Shown here piece after piece: positions 54,081 through 64,000 of a stretch of 64,000 nt of DNA (the first letter of the stretch is position 1; every line of letters starts with the position of its first letter). Below the pieces are notes generated by a model. It was not told the origin of the DNA. It saw nothing but the letters and a program-made list of their open reading frames with translations, and ran no database searches. Made by a program: the position numbers and the translations under genes. The stretch is from Diadophis punctatus similis (lineage: Eukaryota > Chordata > Lepidosauria > Squamata > Dipsadidae), in contig JALIGW010000005.1 of the NCBI GenBank assembly GCA_023053685.1, positions 55,733,242 to 55,797,241 on the forward strand, read 5' to 3'.

Positions 54081-54165
54081 ACAGAATAATAGAGTTGCAA
54101 GGGAGCTTGGAGGTCTTCTAGTCCAACCCCCTACAGGCAGGAAACCTATACTATTTCAGACAAAT
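54081..54165 (-). mobile_element. CR1 3' end
   Basis: The run gaacagaataatagagttgc, then aagggagcttggaggtcttc, then tagtccaaccccctacaggc, then aggaaacctatactatttc is the minus strand of the CR1 terminus and last codons. Confidence 0.8.
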
Positions 54166-54184
54166 GTGGGATTTAAAGGTAATA

Positions 54185-54310
54185 GACCCAAGCTCTGCGC
54201 AATGAGGTGATCTCTCATTACGTGTCCCAATTCCTGTACACCTAGCAGTTCAAAAGCATGCAAATGCAGGTAGATTAATAGGTACCACAAGTTCTTTCAA
54301 ATTTAACAGA
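54185..54310 (+). repeat. Sauria-type SINE fragment
   Basis: The phrase cctagcagttcaaaagcatg, then caaatgcaggtagattaata, then ggtaccac is the central part of Sauria SINEs, nearly unchanged. The tRNA head is decayed and the Bov-B-like 3' end is absent. Confidence 0.75.
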
Positions 54311-56284
54311 GCTTATAGAAAGAATGGTTGCTTTCAGAAAAGCTCAGACACACAGATACAAATCCTAGCACTGGATTTCTGATAAACCATTTAAGTGTTC
54401 ATGCTCTCATTCAAAGCCCATTAAGATATGTGTATTAAAAATGTAAAAAGGAACCCTTTAGGCTAATTGTTCCAATTGGATTTCTTCATTGCCTTCCTAA
54501 TTTTTCTGGTGAATTAAGGGATCAAATATTCATAAGATGGAAGTGAGAGGTGGAGAAAACAATGCAGGGAAGAGGAAGCAAAAAATCTATGTTCGCTATA
54601 GCCATGCTTAAGGATGGTGCCTTTCAAATAATTTTAACTGTCCTTATCTGCTAAGATTACATGTTGAGAGGTGCATTACCAATAAAAAAGAAAAATACCT
54701 ATTTGTTATAATCCATGCAGTTTTTAGGGATGTCAGTGGATTATATGTGAACCTTCAATTGCATTGGATTATGCAGTTCACTCAGTCTGATCTTTTTCTG
54801 TTGTAGATCTGAATGTTGTCAACATTCACAGCAGAATTTACTAGTGGTGGTTTTCATCAGTAATGGATTCTGTACTGTAACTATCAATTTATCAATTCAT
54901 AAGAGAATATTGAGCCTTTTACTATCAAAGATGCAGCAAGTTCCTTTATATGTGGCATAAAATAGGGTGAACATTTCAGTAAGTTCCATGAGCTACTCAA
55001 TTTTCCTGCCGGCTATAAAGCCATGTAATTTGCATTACCAGTTTGAAAAGTAAGCTAAGTACCAGAAATAGAAAAGTTCACCCTTTCTGAAACATAAAAT
55101 GAATGTTTGTGTTTGTGATTTTAGAATTGGACGTGCTGGAGAAACATCTACTAATCCCAACTATTCTGCAAACTCAACTCTTCATACATACATCTGAAAA
55201 TAAACTATCTCTAGTATTCATATTCATGGTTCATACCAAGCTCCTCCAACCAATAAGAAAAAAAGCCAAGAATGCTTTCTAGTTATTAATATCTGTCTCT
55301 GCCAAATCCATTCCCAATCCCTATTTTGCAGTCTAGAGTGGCAATAAAGTAACCCATTCATGATAGTGGTTTTCGGAGGCGAGGAAGTCAAGTTCAATTG
55401 TACTATTTCACTAACACTATAAGCTGGGAGCATGGAAGAATGTTTAATGATCAGAATCCTTCAAGATGATCTACATGCAGAAGACAGCCAGGACTACAAC
55501 ATAACTGGTTGAAGAGCAAAGTGAAAGTAAGGGCTGCACTCCATAAAACAAACAATAAATATCTCCAGAGTTGAGCACTACTAACAGCTAGCACAAAAAT
55601 TCAAGAACAAGCTTTATTTAGAGACATCATGTTCAAACCTGTTTCCTTTTTTTTTTCATTTTGTCCTACAGAACAGCTCTTTGGCTCCCCCTTTAGGTTG
55701 GATGACTTATCAGTAGCTGTCTCTATTATCAGAGTTTAATTTCCTATCTTATTTTTGAAACATAACAGTTAACTCAAACATCATCTCAGGTTGACAAAAA
55801 CGCTCATTATCTGCAGCTATCCTTGCTGAAATGAAGCATGGCTTTAATTAAAGTCTGGATGAGTGCTGATATATTGCCATAGAGGCTTGCCTTGCAGTTG
55901 TAACATTATGTAATGATAGAAATGGTAGACTAGCCTACTGCATTGCTGTACAATTATGGAAACCTACAGGCACCCAACTACTTGGAGAGAAAAGGAGATG
56001 ACTATGATGAGACAAAAGTAGAATAGAAAAACAGAAACATATGAGTCTCTTTCTTACAAATGCACCACCAAATTATATCTTGTTGAGAGTTTGGTAATAT
56101 TTGCTTTAATTATCAGATCCATAAGGATTAATGGTGATATGTCTCAAGGTTGTATCTTAAGACAAGAGTGCCCAAATAATGCACACTTTGTACCTCATAG
56201 GAAGGCAAAGGTCTGCAGCCATAATATGACATTTCTAAGTGACCATTTTTAATGTCCAATGTTCTAATGAAAATAATCAACTTT
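54311..56284. other. Unassigned AT-rich sequence
   Basis: Nearly 2 kb without simple repeats or recognised elements. Short open frames have no motif. Confidence 0.45.
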
Positions 56285-57880
56285 TTCTGTTTAGGACAGA
56301 ATGTAATTTCCAATAAAATCTGCAGGGACAACTAACATAATAGAAAGAGGTGTGAAAAAAACTAGCTGAGCATTGAAGAAGGTATTAGATGGTACAAATT
56401 GCAATCAATGGGCTCTTAGTGTGTCACTCAAATATCCAAAGGAGAACAATTGGTTATTAAGTTGTTCAGAAAAAACATTCTGAACAACTGAACTATGGCA
56501 ATTATTTTGTAGAAAAGAATGTCCTTAGTGATGCACTTTCATCATTGAATGTAAAATTTCACACAACAAAATCCAGCAACATCAACAATGGTAAGATAGA
56601 TTTTTGTGTTTGCTGCCTCCAAATGGGTTGGATGCCTAAAATTTCCACTCAGTTTAGACATCTGAAGGACACAGAGTTTGGGGATATATCTTGCCATATT
56701 TATTAATTCATATAGGGATAATGCCTTAGAGATAAAGATGAATTGTCTACATTAGAGTGTTCAACCTGCCCTCTTAATGCATTTTACTTGGTACTATTTT
56801 TAAAAAGGCATAATAAAAATGCTCCTATTGTACTTCCTATGAATGCAAATGAAGCTTCCTGCTAAAAAGGACAGATTCAAACTAAATGTATGATTCCCCA
56901 TATTTTGGGAAGAAGAATTTTGTTTATCCATTTTGTTTAGTCATCATTGTACATTCAGAGAACTCAAGTAAATCTAACTGTATCTCCCCTTCCTCTTAGA
57001 ATAATTGATATTATTTCCACTCATTTTGTAATAATTTTAACAAGGGTCCCATGCTAGGAAGTAGTTGTGACTTGTAAAAATATGGAGACAGCCAAATTAA
57101 TAGCAATAGCAATAGCACTTAGACTTATATACCGCTTCATAGTGCTTTATAGCCCTCTCTAAGCGGTTTACAGAGTCAGCATATTGCCCCCAACAATCTG
57201 GGTGCTCATTTAATTAAGTTATGATATAGAAAGTTTCAATTATTTTAGTATCAATAGAAACCCATGTAATATTATCCAATAGCAAACCTGCACACTGCCA
57301 CTGATACAATAGTGGAACCAAAGTTGAAATATGAAATTAACAACTGCAACAAAAAATCGTGTAGCTACAGTGGATAGAATTCAGAAAGATGCACATTTTG
57401 GAAGCTCTGGGGTATCCTGGCCTACAACATAACAAATTGTTCCTTTGTTGTGTAGTTAACTGATAACAAGAGGGGGGAAAACACATTGCCCCTGGAAAAA
57501 ATAACAGTCTAATTTTAAAAAAATTATTATGATTGATGCTCCTATTCCAGGAGACTGTTTCTTGATGTATAAAGAATCTATAAGCACTATAGCTTTCTTG
57601 ACAATTAATGTGTGCCACAGTACCATACCACTGACTGGGTATTTATTTTAGATTCTAATTTTAAAACAAAGAATTGGCATTTTAGTTCTGATTATCACTA
57701 CATATAAAGAATGTTTTAGGAACCTGACAGATTTATGGCAAATAGATGAATCTAAGATGTATCTGTCAATTTTAGATGACCGCATCTTCTGGGGAAAATG
57801 TACATGTTAAAAATCCGGATTCTAGAAAAACCTTTAGGAAAAGTTTATTTTGTCTCTTAATTTGACTTTCTATCAGAGGT
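56285..57880 (-). repeat. Unclassified unit, copy B of an inverted pair
   Basis: It is the reverse complement of 44520-45355 in two parts: 56285-56930 corresponds to about 44765-45355, and 57625-57880 to about 44520-44760. The roughly 0.7 kb between (56930-57625) is absent from copy A and includes a SINE fragment. A small extra hairpin, gttgttcagaa...ttctgaacaac (56464-56491), interrupts the match. Confidence 0.82.
57101..57212 (-). repeat. tRNA-derived SINE (family A), 5'-truncated
   Basis: The 3' half of the family is present on the minus strand (gggggcaatatgctgactct, then gtaaaccgcttagag, then gcggtatataagtctaagtg) with a clean (TATTGC)n tail. It lies within the sequence that copy B has and copy A lacks. 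Confidence 0.85.
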
Positions 57881-58140
57881 AGGTTTCAGCAAGTTCTGAC
57901 TAGTTCTGGAGAACCGGTAGCGGGAATTTTGAGTAGTTCGGAGAACCGGTAAATACCACCTCTGACTGGCCCCACCCCAATCTATTTTCTGCCTCCCGAG
58001 CAGGGGTGAAATGCTACCGGTTCGGGATGGTTCGCCCAATTCGTTAGTAACAAATACTTCTGGATCTCTGAACCAGTAGTAAAAAAATTTTACTTTTAAA
58101 AAGTAAAAAAAAAGGTTTTCCACGATCGCATGGCACAGCT
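57881..58140. mobile_element. Two overlapping GAACCGG-type MITE fragments
   Basis: The first (57881-57985) carries gttctggagaaccggtagcg and ggtaaataccacctctgact, the left half of the family at 31290 without its cagggg start. The second (58003-58140) begins caggggtgaaatgctaccgg and runs into T-rich and A-rich sequence with no visible right end. Nested insertion is likely. Confidence 0.6.
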
Positions 58141-59210
58141 ACACAACACTACAGAAAGGAGACTTCAAAGGAAGAGGAAAAGGATATGTATGCTTTATTT
58201 AGAAAAGAAAACATTGAACAGAGACAAGATGTAGCCTTAAATAACTGGAAGGCTAAAGAAGAAAGCAAATTTTTCTCAGCCACTGCACAGGGGATACCAT
58301 TTGATCTAAAGGCTTACATAGATTTCAGCTGACCATTATATATACTAATGATAAAAAGGAGCCACAGCTTCCAGTGCTACTCTTAATGGCAATGTCATGC
58401 TGTTAAAATGCTGCTAGTTCCTTTGGTGTTGCACTGTTTTTTACTTCACAATCGATCACAGCACTCTTATTTTGTGCCAAACCCTGTGCTACCTTGGGAA
58501 CTCTCTTTTGTCTCCTTTCTCTACTGGGAATGGGATGTAGCTGAGTAATCACAATTAGGCAATGCAGCAAATTCCTGGAGAATTGTTTCCCTGTAGTCCA
58601 ATGGAAATATTCTAGTTTTGAACTTCTTACATTAAACAGACTTTTCTATAAAATGACCTGCAGGATACCCTCCAGATCTAGGATCCCAGTGCTGAGCAAG
58701 AACACAACATGACTTATAAAAGCATCATCATAAGAAAGTAAGACTTCTTTGTTCTTCAAGGTGAAACTAGTTTCAAAACTGCTTACCTTTGTAGTTTTAA
58801 AAGAAGAGCTGAAAGGTATATAGCAATGTCATGGATTTTATTACACTTATTTAATCAGCTTTAGCAATAACCTTTCCTTCTGTTTACTTTATGATCCACT
58901 GTAAATGAATCTTCTTCATAAACATCAAATAAAATGAGCAGAGATGTTTCTGCTAGCATAATTGTTTGGGATGCATCTTATTTTAGGTGGTGAGGAGCTC
59001 TTTGTTGTTTAAGCATGCAACTTCACTGAAATGGTAAGGCTTCTGATACTTATTTTCTGTTAGCCACAAGAACTGGTTCCTTTTTAAGAAAATCCCATTT
59101 TTCCTTTTGCTCCTAGCTGATACAACCAGGGAAAGGGCCTTTTTAGGAAAACATGGAGGCTTTGAGAACTAAAAATAGTAGTCCTTGCCTGGGTTTTTAT
59201 CAAATGTTAT
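58141..59210. other. Unassigned AT-rich sequence
   Basis: Nothing was recognised. Confidence 0.4.
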
Positions 59211-59218
59211 GACTGAGA

Positions 59219-59524
59219 CAGGGGTGGGTTCCACTTACCTTCGCCACTGCTTCGCATCACGATGTTTTGTGCGTGTCCCCTCATGCTATTTCGCTTCTGC
59301 ACATGCTCAGAAGCAGGAATTAGCCCGAAACACAGCTGAGGAGCTCGTCAGCTGTGCTTCGGGCGAAGAAATAAAGGTCAGCATTCACCCGCAGAAGGGG
59401 AAAAATTTGCAAAAAATACGAAAAAAAGATGGCAGTGCGCATGGAAGGGCACTGACAGTGACATCACTAGTGGCTCGCTACCAGTTCAGGCAATCCAGTC
59501 CGAACTGGGAGGAACCCACCCCTG
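59219..59524. mobile_element. GGGTGGGTTCC-family MITE, 306 bp
   Basis: The ends are caggggtgggttccacttac and gggaggaacccacccctg. Flanks gactgaga (59211-59218) and gactgagc (59525-59532) agree at 7 of 8. It is oriented opposite to 40257, with the same aagatggc and tgacatcac words near the right end. Confidence 0.88.
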
Positions 59525-59532
59525 GACTGAGC

Positions 59533-60385
59533 AGAGAAACATTTGGTCTTTGCTTAAATAAAAGCGGTAGGACAGGTTGACATCAAACCTGTGTAGGAGA
59601 AGATGAAGTTTACTGTTCAATTATATAAATTTACTTGCAATGCTATACTGGAAATTGTTCTATCATTTGCTTCTTCCAATTGTCATTCTATTTGATAAAG
59701 CAAAATGCGATTTAAAAATTAAATCAAAGAAGAAAAGAATTTCAGAGAATTCTCTTGGGTGGAGTGGGGATGCTATTTCATTTAGCAGTGAAATGTGAAG
59801 TGGTTGTGTGTGTGTGAATGTCCCCTCTTTCACTCTGTAATATTTCCATACTATAATTAAATCATAAATGGAGAAGACATAATAAACTCTTCCTATTGGG
59901 CTTTCCCCATAATGGTCCTATTATTGCTAGACAAAAATTATTCATGTAATAAACTCTCAACTAATTTTCCTGTCCCCCTGGAAAAATTTCAGATTTCATA
60001 TACCAGATTTGTCTGCCCATAAATTTGGTAGAGAATTTTAAAAGGCCTTTTACATCCAGGTCAGGTTAATTGTGATGTGCTAATGATCAACCAGAGTTTG
60101 GTACATAGATTGCATTTGAATTTTTCAGGATGTAATAGAGTAAAAAGACATTGCAATAAAGTGCATTTTTCTACTCTGACAGGTCCTGCATCTAATGTTT
60201 GAGACGGAGATATGAGCTAAAGATTTAAAGTAGCTAAAGTCACATCACACATTTAAAGATAGCTATGATTTTTCCATTTTTTTTCTAGTTTGGAGAAAAA
60301 TTGAGCAGAGCTCAGGGCTTAAGCTATGGTTTCCTATGCTTTCTGTCTCAAAAGAATGGGAATATATGTTAAGATATTCATGAAC
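59533..60385. other. Unassigned AT-rich sequence
   Basis: Nothing was recognised except a short (TG)n at 59803-59813. Confidence 0.4.
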
Positions 60386-61180
60386 TGGGAGAGACATGTT
60401 AACAAGGTCAGCCAATGAATAGGCCAGTGATGGCGAACCTTTTTTTCCTCGGGTGCCAAAATAGTGCGCAAGCGTGCTATCGTACATGCGTGTGTGCCCC
60501 CACCCATAATTCAAAGCCCCCCACTCGCTCCCCCTGTGCATGCATGCGCGCCACCCACTCCCCCATTTTCCGACTTCCAGTGGGCCCGGTAGGCCTGTTT
60601 TTTGCCCTCCCCAGGCTCCAGAGGCTTTCTTGGAGCTTGGGGAGGGCAAAAACGCTCTCCCTGCGACCCCAGAGGCCCTCCAGAGGCCGAAATCGCCCTC
60701 CCAGAGCCTCCACGCAAGCCAAAAATCAGCTGGCGGGCACGCACATGCGCGCTGGAGCTGAGCTAGGGCAACGGCTCGCGTGCCAGCAGATATGGCTCCG
60801 CGTGCCACCTGTGGCACCCGTGCCATAGGTTCGCCATCACTGGAATAGGCATAGCAACTAAGTCAGCCAATGGGAGCTAACCACTTCTGAGTCTATGCAG
60901 AGAATCTAAACTGAAAAACTTAATCTTAAGGCTGGGCGTGGCTCAGTCCACTCTGTACTCTCTGTCCACTCTGTACTCTCTGTCCACTCTGTACTCTCAG
61001 CCAACTCTGTGCTTGTATGCTCTGCTGAAATGAAACTAACTCTCCTGCTTGTGTTTACTTGAAGAAATAATCTACTAATGGTATTGTACATTCATCTGTT
61101 ATTATGTTTATAAAGAAGTTAATGAATCCAGCTGAATCAGTTATCTGTGTGTGCTTCTGGAAATTTATTTTTCTGCAACA
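60386..61180 (+). mobile_element. Possible LTR-like segment containing a hAT MITE and an 18-bp tandem
   Basis: Outside the MITE, ggtcagccaatgaatagg and aagtcagccaatgggagc are two CCAAT-like words, followed by three 18-bp copies of gtccactctgtactctct (60946-60999). Such tandem words are common in U3 or R regions. No target duplication, poly(A) signal or primer site could be confirmed, so this is a weak call. Confidence 0.25.
60425..60842. mobile_element. hAT MITE (GATGGCGAACC type), 418 bp
   Basis: The ends are cagtgatggcgaaccttttt and ataggttcgccatcactg. The perfect duplication gaataggc is at 60417-60424 and 60843-60850. It is the reverse-oriented relative of 41815-42248. GC-rich, with spurious frames on both strands. 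Confidence 0.92.
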
Positions 61181-61639
61181 AATTCTGATAATATATCCTG
61201 CTGGTATTTAACACCTGTGCTACTAAAAATTTTCAATTAGATGAAAGGAACTGCAGTTGTTATTCAGATGTAGCTGCTTTTCTTTCTCTCTTCTCTAATA
61301 CCTTTTTTGGTTCTGAACTTAAAAAGAATCTGTTGGACCGGGTCATAATAAATCTAAAAATCTTAGGGAATTCTTGGAAGCCTGGTATTCAGATAAATCA
61401 GTCATCAATTGTAATGGAATGTATGAATGACCTTGGGGAATGAGGAGAAGAGATGCTGCGAGGAAACAATCAGACAAGAGAGATAAGACAGGAGTCCCCA
61501 GTGGTTTAATGGTTAGAGAAAGAAATTTAAGAAAAACCTGCCTCAATAGATCAACCAGTTAAATGTGGCAGAAGGAAGTTTGTACTTGAAAGATGAAGCC
61601 TTACAAAAAAGGAGATTTAATTCAGCTGGTCATGTTTTC
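61181..61639. other. Unassigned sequence
   Basis: Nothing was recognised. Confidence 0.4.
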
Positions 61640-62010
61640 TGACTAGTTCACTTGGGAAGGGCTGACATCAATAGACACATAGAAATAAACCACATTTATA
61701 CACATTTGAAAAGAGGAAATACAAAAACTAAGAAGCAAACAAAAAGACCAAAACATATCCTGTCCAGCACACCCTCATCAGATAAGCATCAACGCCAGAT
61801 AAACAATCAAGCAGAAAACAAATGTCTTTATCAAGGAACAGCCAAGGAAAAAACTCTCCACCATCAACACTGGAGGGTAATCTGCTGTATATAAATAGGG
61901 GGGAAACCCCATACTCATTATCACCAATGGTGTTACTTATGGGGAAATAAAACAACCAAAATAAGCAAGCAAACATCCAAGCTCATATAACATATCAAGA
62001 ACTCTACAGT
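61640..62010 (+). pseudogene. Penelope-like element C-terminal and 3' remnant
   Basis: The frame at 61663 reads INRHIEINHIYTHLK, the equivalent of INRHIDLQPAYKPLR in the copy at 45362-45980. Downstream, tcaaggaacagccaagg, then caccatcaacactggagg, then gtatataaatagggggg and caccaatggtgttacttatg match the 3' phrase in the other copies. The reading frame then decays. Confidence 0.6.
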
Positions 62011-62389
62011 TCAATCCTGTAAAGATGTACTGTATATATTTTTTTCTATTGGAATCATTGTTTGCTATTTCACATTAGCCTCTTGCTGCCCCTGATATAT
62101 TTAGAAGGCTCACAAACAATGGTAGGAGGAAGATAATTAAAGTCGTCTGCTTGAGAATCCAAAGATAGTAAGCATTCATCAACACTATCAGTCATACATG
62201 GCTGATCATTTTGTTTCATTTCATACTAGAACAGAAGGAGACAAAATAGGACAGGACAGTGACATTTGCAGGCAATGGCATATTTAATTAGCACAAATAT
62301 AAATCCAGAAAATATGTGCAGTAATATTTAAACAACATTATGGGCAATTACAGTGATGCTGGCCTATTAGGCAGAAATCTTGTGTCTGT
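62011..62389. other. Unassigned AT-rich sequence
   Basis: Nothing was recognised. Confidence 0.4.
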
Positions 62390-62700
62390 TTATGCATTGC
62401 CAAAGATTAAAGTTATTGCAATCAAAGAGCTTTTTTTTTGTTTCTCATTGTCAAGCCTGAATTTGATTGGGGTGTGGGATTGTTTGTATTCTTGGGCATT
62501 CTGACCTGCATTCAGCTTGACACAATTTGTTCTTTGAGGAAAAGCAATGCCTCGGAGTTCGATTTGTATTGGATGCATTACTTGGAGCCTGACACTCATA
62601 GTTTGTTGCCTAGCAGCTGCATTCACTCTCTTGCCATCAAACTTGCATGTTCAAAGGTAGTATACTTGACTTACACTTCACTACTTCTAAGATTAAAATT
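62390..62700. other. Conserved non-coding candidate
   Basis: A repeat-free stretch of balanced composition with several regulatory-looking words (gattgcaat-like, gacctgcattcag, tttgcatgttcaaagg). The impression of constraint is subjective and cannot be tested here. Confidence 0.2.
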
Positions 62701-63881
62701 ATAATTATCCACCAGTTCCACTGCATTCACCATGACTTATTTGAAAACAAGAATTTATGACGAAGTGGCCAAGCACATTGATTTTAATGTGACAACAGAG
62801 CTTATATTAATTTTTTACACTGGACCTGTGCTCTAGATTGGAAAAATTGCCTGTAAGTAATGACATGGAATAGTCAGAGTTACAACTATGAAACACTAAC
62901 AACATAATTTAAACTGTTTGTGGGAAAAATATTTAGACATTGCCATTTTGATTTAACATAGTGGTATTTTATATAATTGGTATGGTAGCTTAATCCTCAA
63001 ATTTTAAAAAATGGCTTTAGGAAAATTTATGCATCAGCAAAATTCTTTCCAAAACAATAATATTTCACAAAGAGACAAATAAAGGAAATGAAAAAAAATA
63101 TTGTGCATTATGTGACAACAGCAAGATAAACCTAATTTGCTGGAAAGCAAATTTACTGTATAACTAAAGTTTTACTTAATGTGCCCATATTTTAATAACT
63201 CCTGCAAAATTGTTGATAATGCCCCTATATTTCCATCACTATATTCAAGTACTGGTGTCACTGATTTCGATGATAAAATGATCAAACATTATATAATCCA
63301 GATAATATTAGACATTCTTAATTCAGTTGGTGGTTCATCCTTGATCACAATAATTAATTTACTTGTATATCAAAACCTTATAGAACATTGCTACACTTTC
63401 TTGAATGATAAAAATACTAGGAAAACCGTCAACTCCTCTAGGTCTATTTCAGGCACCAAATCCATTTCATGAGATGCCCACTCATAAAGTAAATTTCCAA
63501 ACTAGTGTCATCAGCCCAATAAAGTTATGGCATCAAGATATACAATATGGCTAAAGCATAGATATATTTTAGTGCAATACAAAGCTGAATGTTGAAAGCA
63601 TTTTGCTGAATTAATAATATATGGAAATGTTGCAGGACAAATATGGAATACTAGGTAGAACTGCATATCCCCTCTTTTCTACTCAATCTTGGCAGGAAAA
63701 AAAATCATTTGATTCATGGACCCATACTCAGTCATTGTGGTTTGTGAGCTATGATTTATGGGTTAGAGTATGTGTGAACATAAGTGGCTTATTTGACAAA
63801 ACATGGTTTATTGTAATGTCTAAACTAAAATGTTTGGTATTATTTGAACTAGAGAAACGGCATGGCTTGGATTCAACATCT
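62701..63881. other. Unassigned AT-rich sequence
   Basis: The open frames at 63179 and 63621 have no recognised motif. No element was recognised before the hAT end at 63890. Confidence 0.4.
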
Positions 63882-63889
63882 CTCTAAAC

Positions 63890-64000
63890 CAGTGGTTCTC
63901 AACCTTCCTAATGCCATGAACCGCGCCCCGCCCCTGCACCCTCACCCCGCCGCCGCACCCCTCACCGCACCCCCCGCCATGCCGCCATTTGAGTTCTTTT
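63890..64000 (+). mobile_element. SPIN-like hAT MITE, cut by the window end
   Basis: It starts cagtggttctcaaccttcct, then aatgcc, like 5778-6045, and continues into the same GC-rich interior (ccgccatttgag near the end). The left target flank would be ctctaaac (63882-63889). The right terminus lies beyond the window. Confidence 0.8.

Overview
The window looks like intergenic or intronic DNA from a squamate reptile, most likely a snake. It is AT-rich, full of tetranucleotide microsatellites, and dense in transposable-element remnants. The squamate and snake reading rests on several features. There is a (CTGT)n-(CTAT)n block, which on the other strand is (GACA)n(GATA)n, the Bkm-type snake repeat. 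There are Bov-B LINE 3' ends, Sauria-type SINE fragments, and CR1 elements with (ATTCTGTT)-type tails. A tRNA-derived SINE recurs with a tail that merges into ATAG-type microsatellites. No bacterial, plasmid or viral gene organisation is present.

No complete host gene was found. The longer open frames are of three kinds: microsatellite translations (poly-LSIY, poly-N, poly-L), frames through GC-rich MITEs or a minisatellite, and eroded LINE or Penelope coding remnants. The only possible host coding sequence is a weak pair of exon-like segments at 25171-25266 and 26074-26172.

Layout. 1-4250: mostly unassigned, with a Sauria SINE and a possible LTR. 4250-9950: hAT relic, SINE with microsatellite, a SPIN-like hAT element beside a Bov-B end, CR1 endonuclease and CR1 C-terminal remnants, and two other LINE remnants. 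9950-17700: unassigned sequence, a MITE-derived 41-bp minisatellite, hAT elements and simple repeats. 17700-26900: a solo LTR with target duplication, a SINE inside Bov-B, tandem CR1 3' ends, hAT MITEs, the Bkm-like block, a 784-bp inverted-repeat DNA element, exon candidates and an inverted-repeat unit. 27000-35400: L2 LINE, long microsatellites split by a MITE, Penelope and L2 relics. 35400-40250: mostly unassigned. 40250-47400: MITEs, a perfect 35-bp hairpin, a nearly intact LINE C-terminus, one copy of an 0.8-kb unit repeated inverted at 56.3-57.9 kb, and Penelope and CR1 relics. 47700-54300: GC-rich MITEs, a 5S-rRNA-like element and a tRNA-CR1 SINE. 54300-64000: mostly unassigned, with the second inverted copy, MITEs, a Penelope 3' region and a second SPIN-like element cut by the window end.

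At least thirteen hAT-type non-autonomous elements still show readable 8-bp target duplications (perfect or one mismatch at thirteen, weaker at three more). They carry no transposase. I found no coordinated multi-gene system. The interest lies in nested insertions, horizontally mobile families, element-seeded satellites and unexplained inverted structures.
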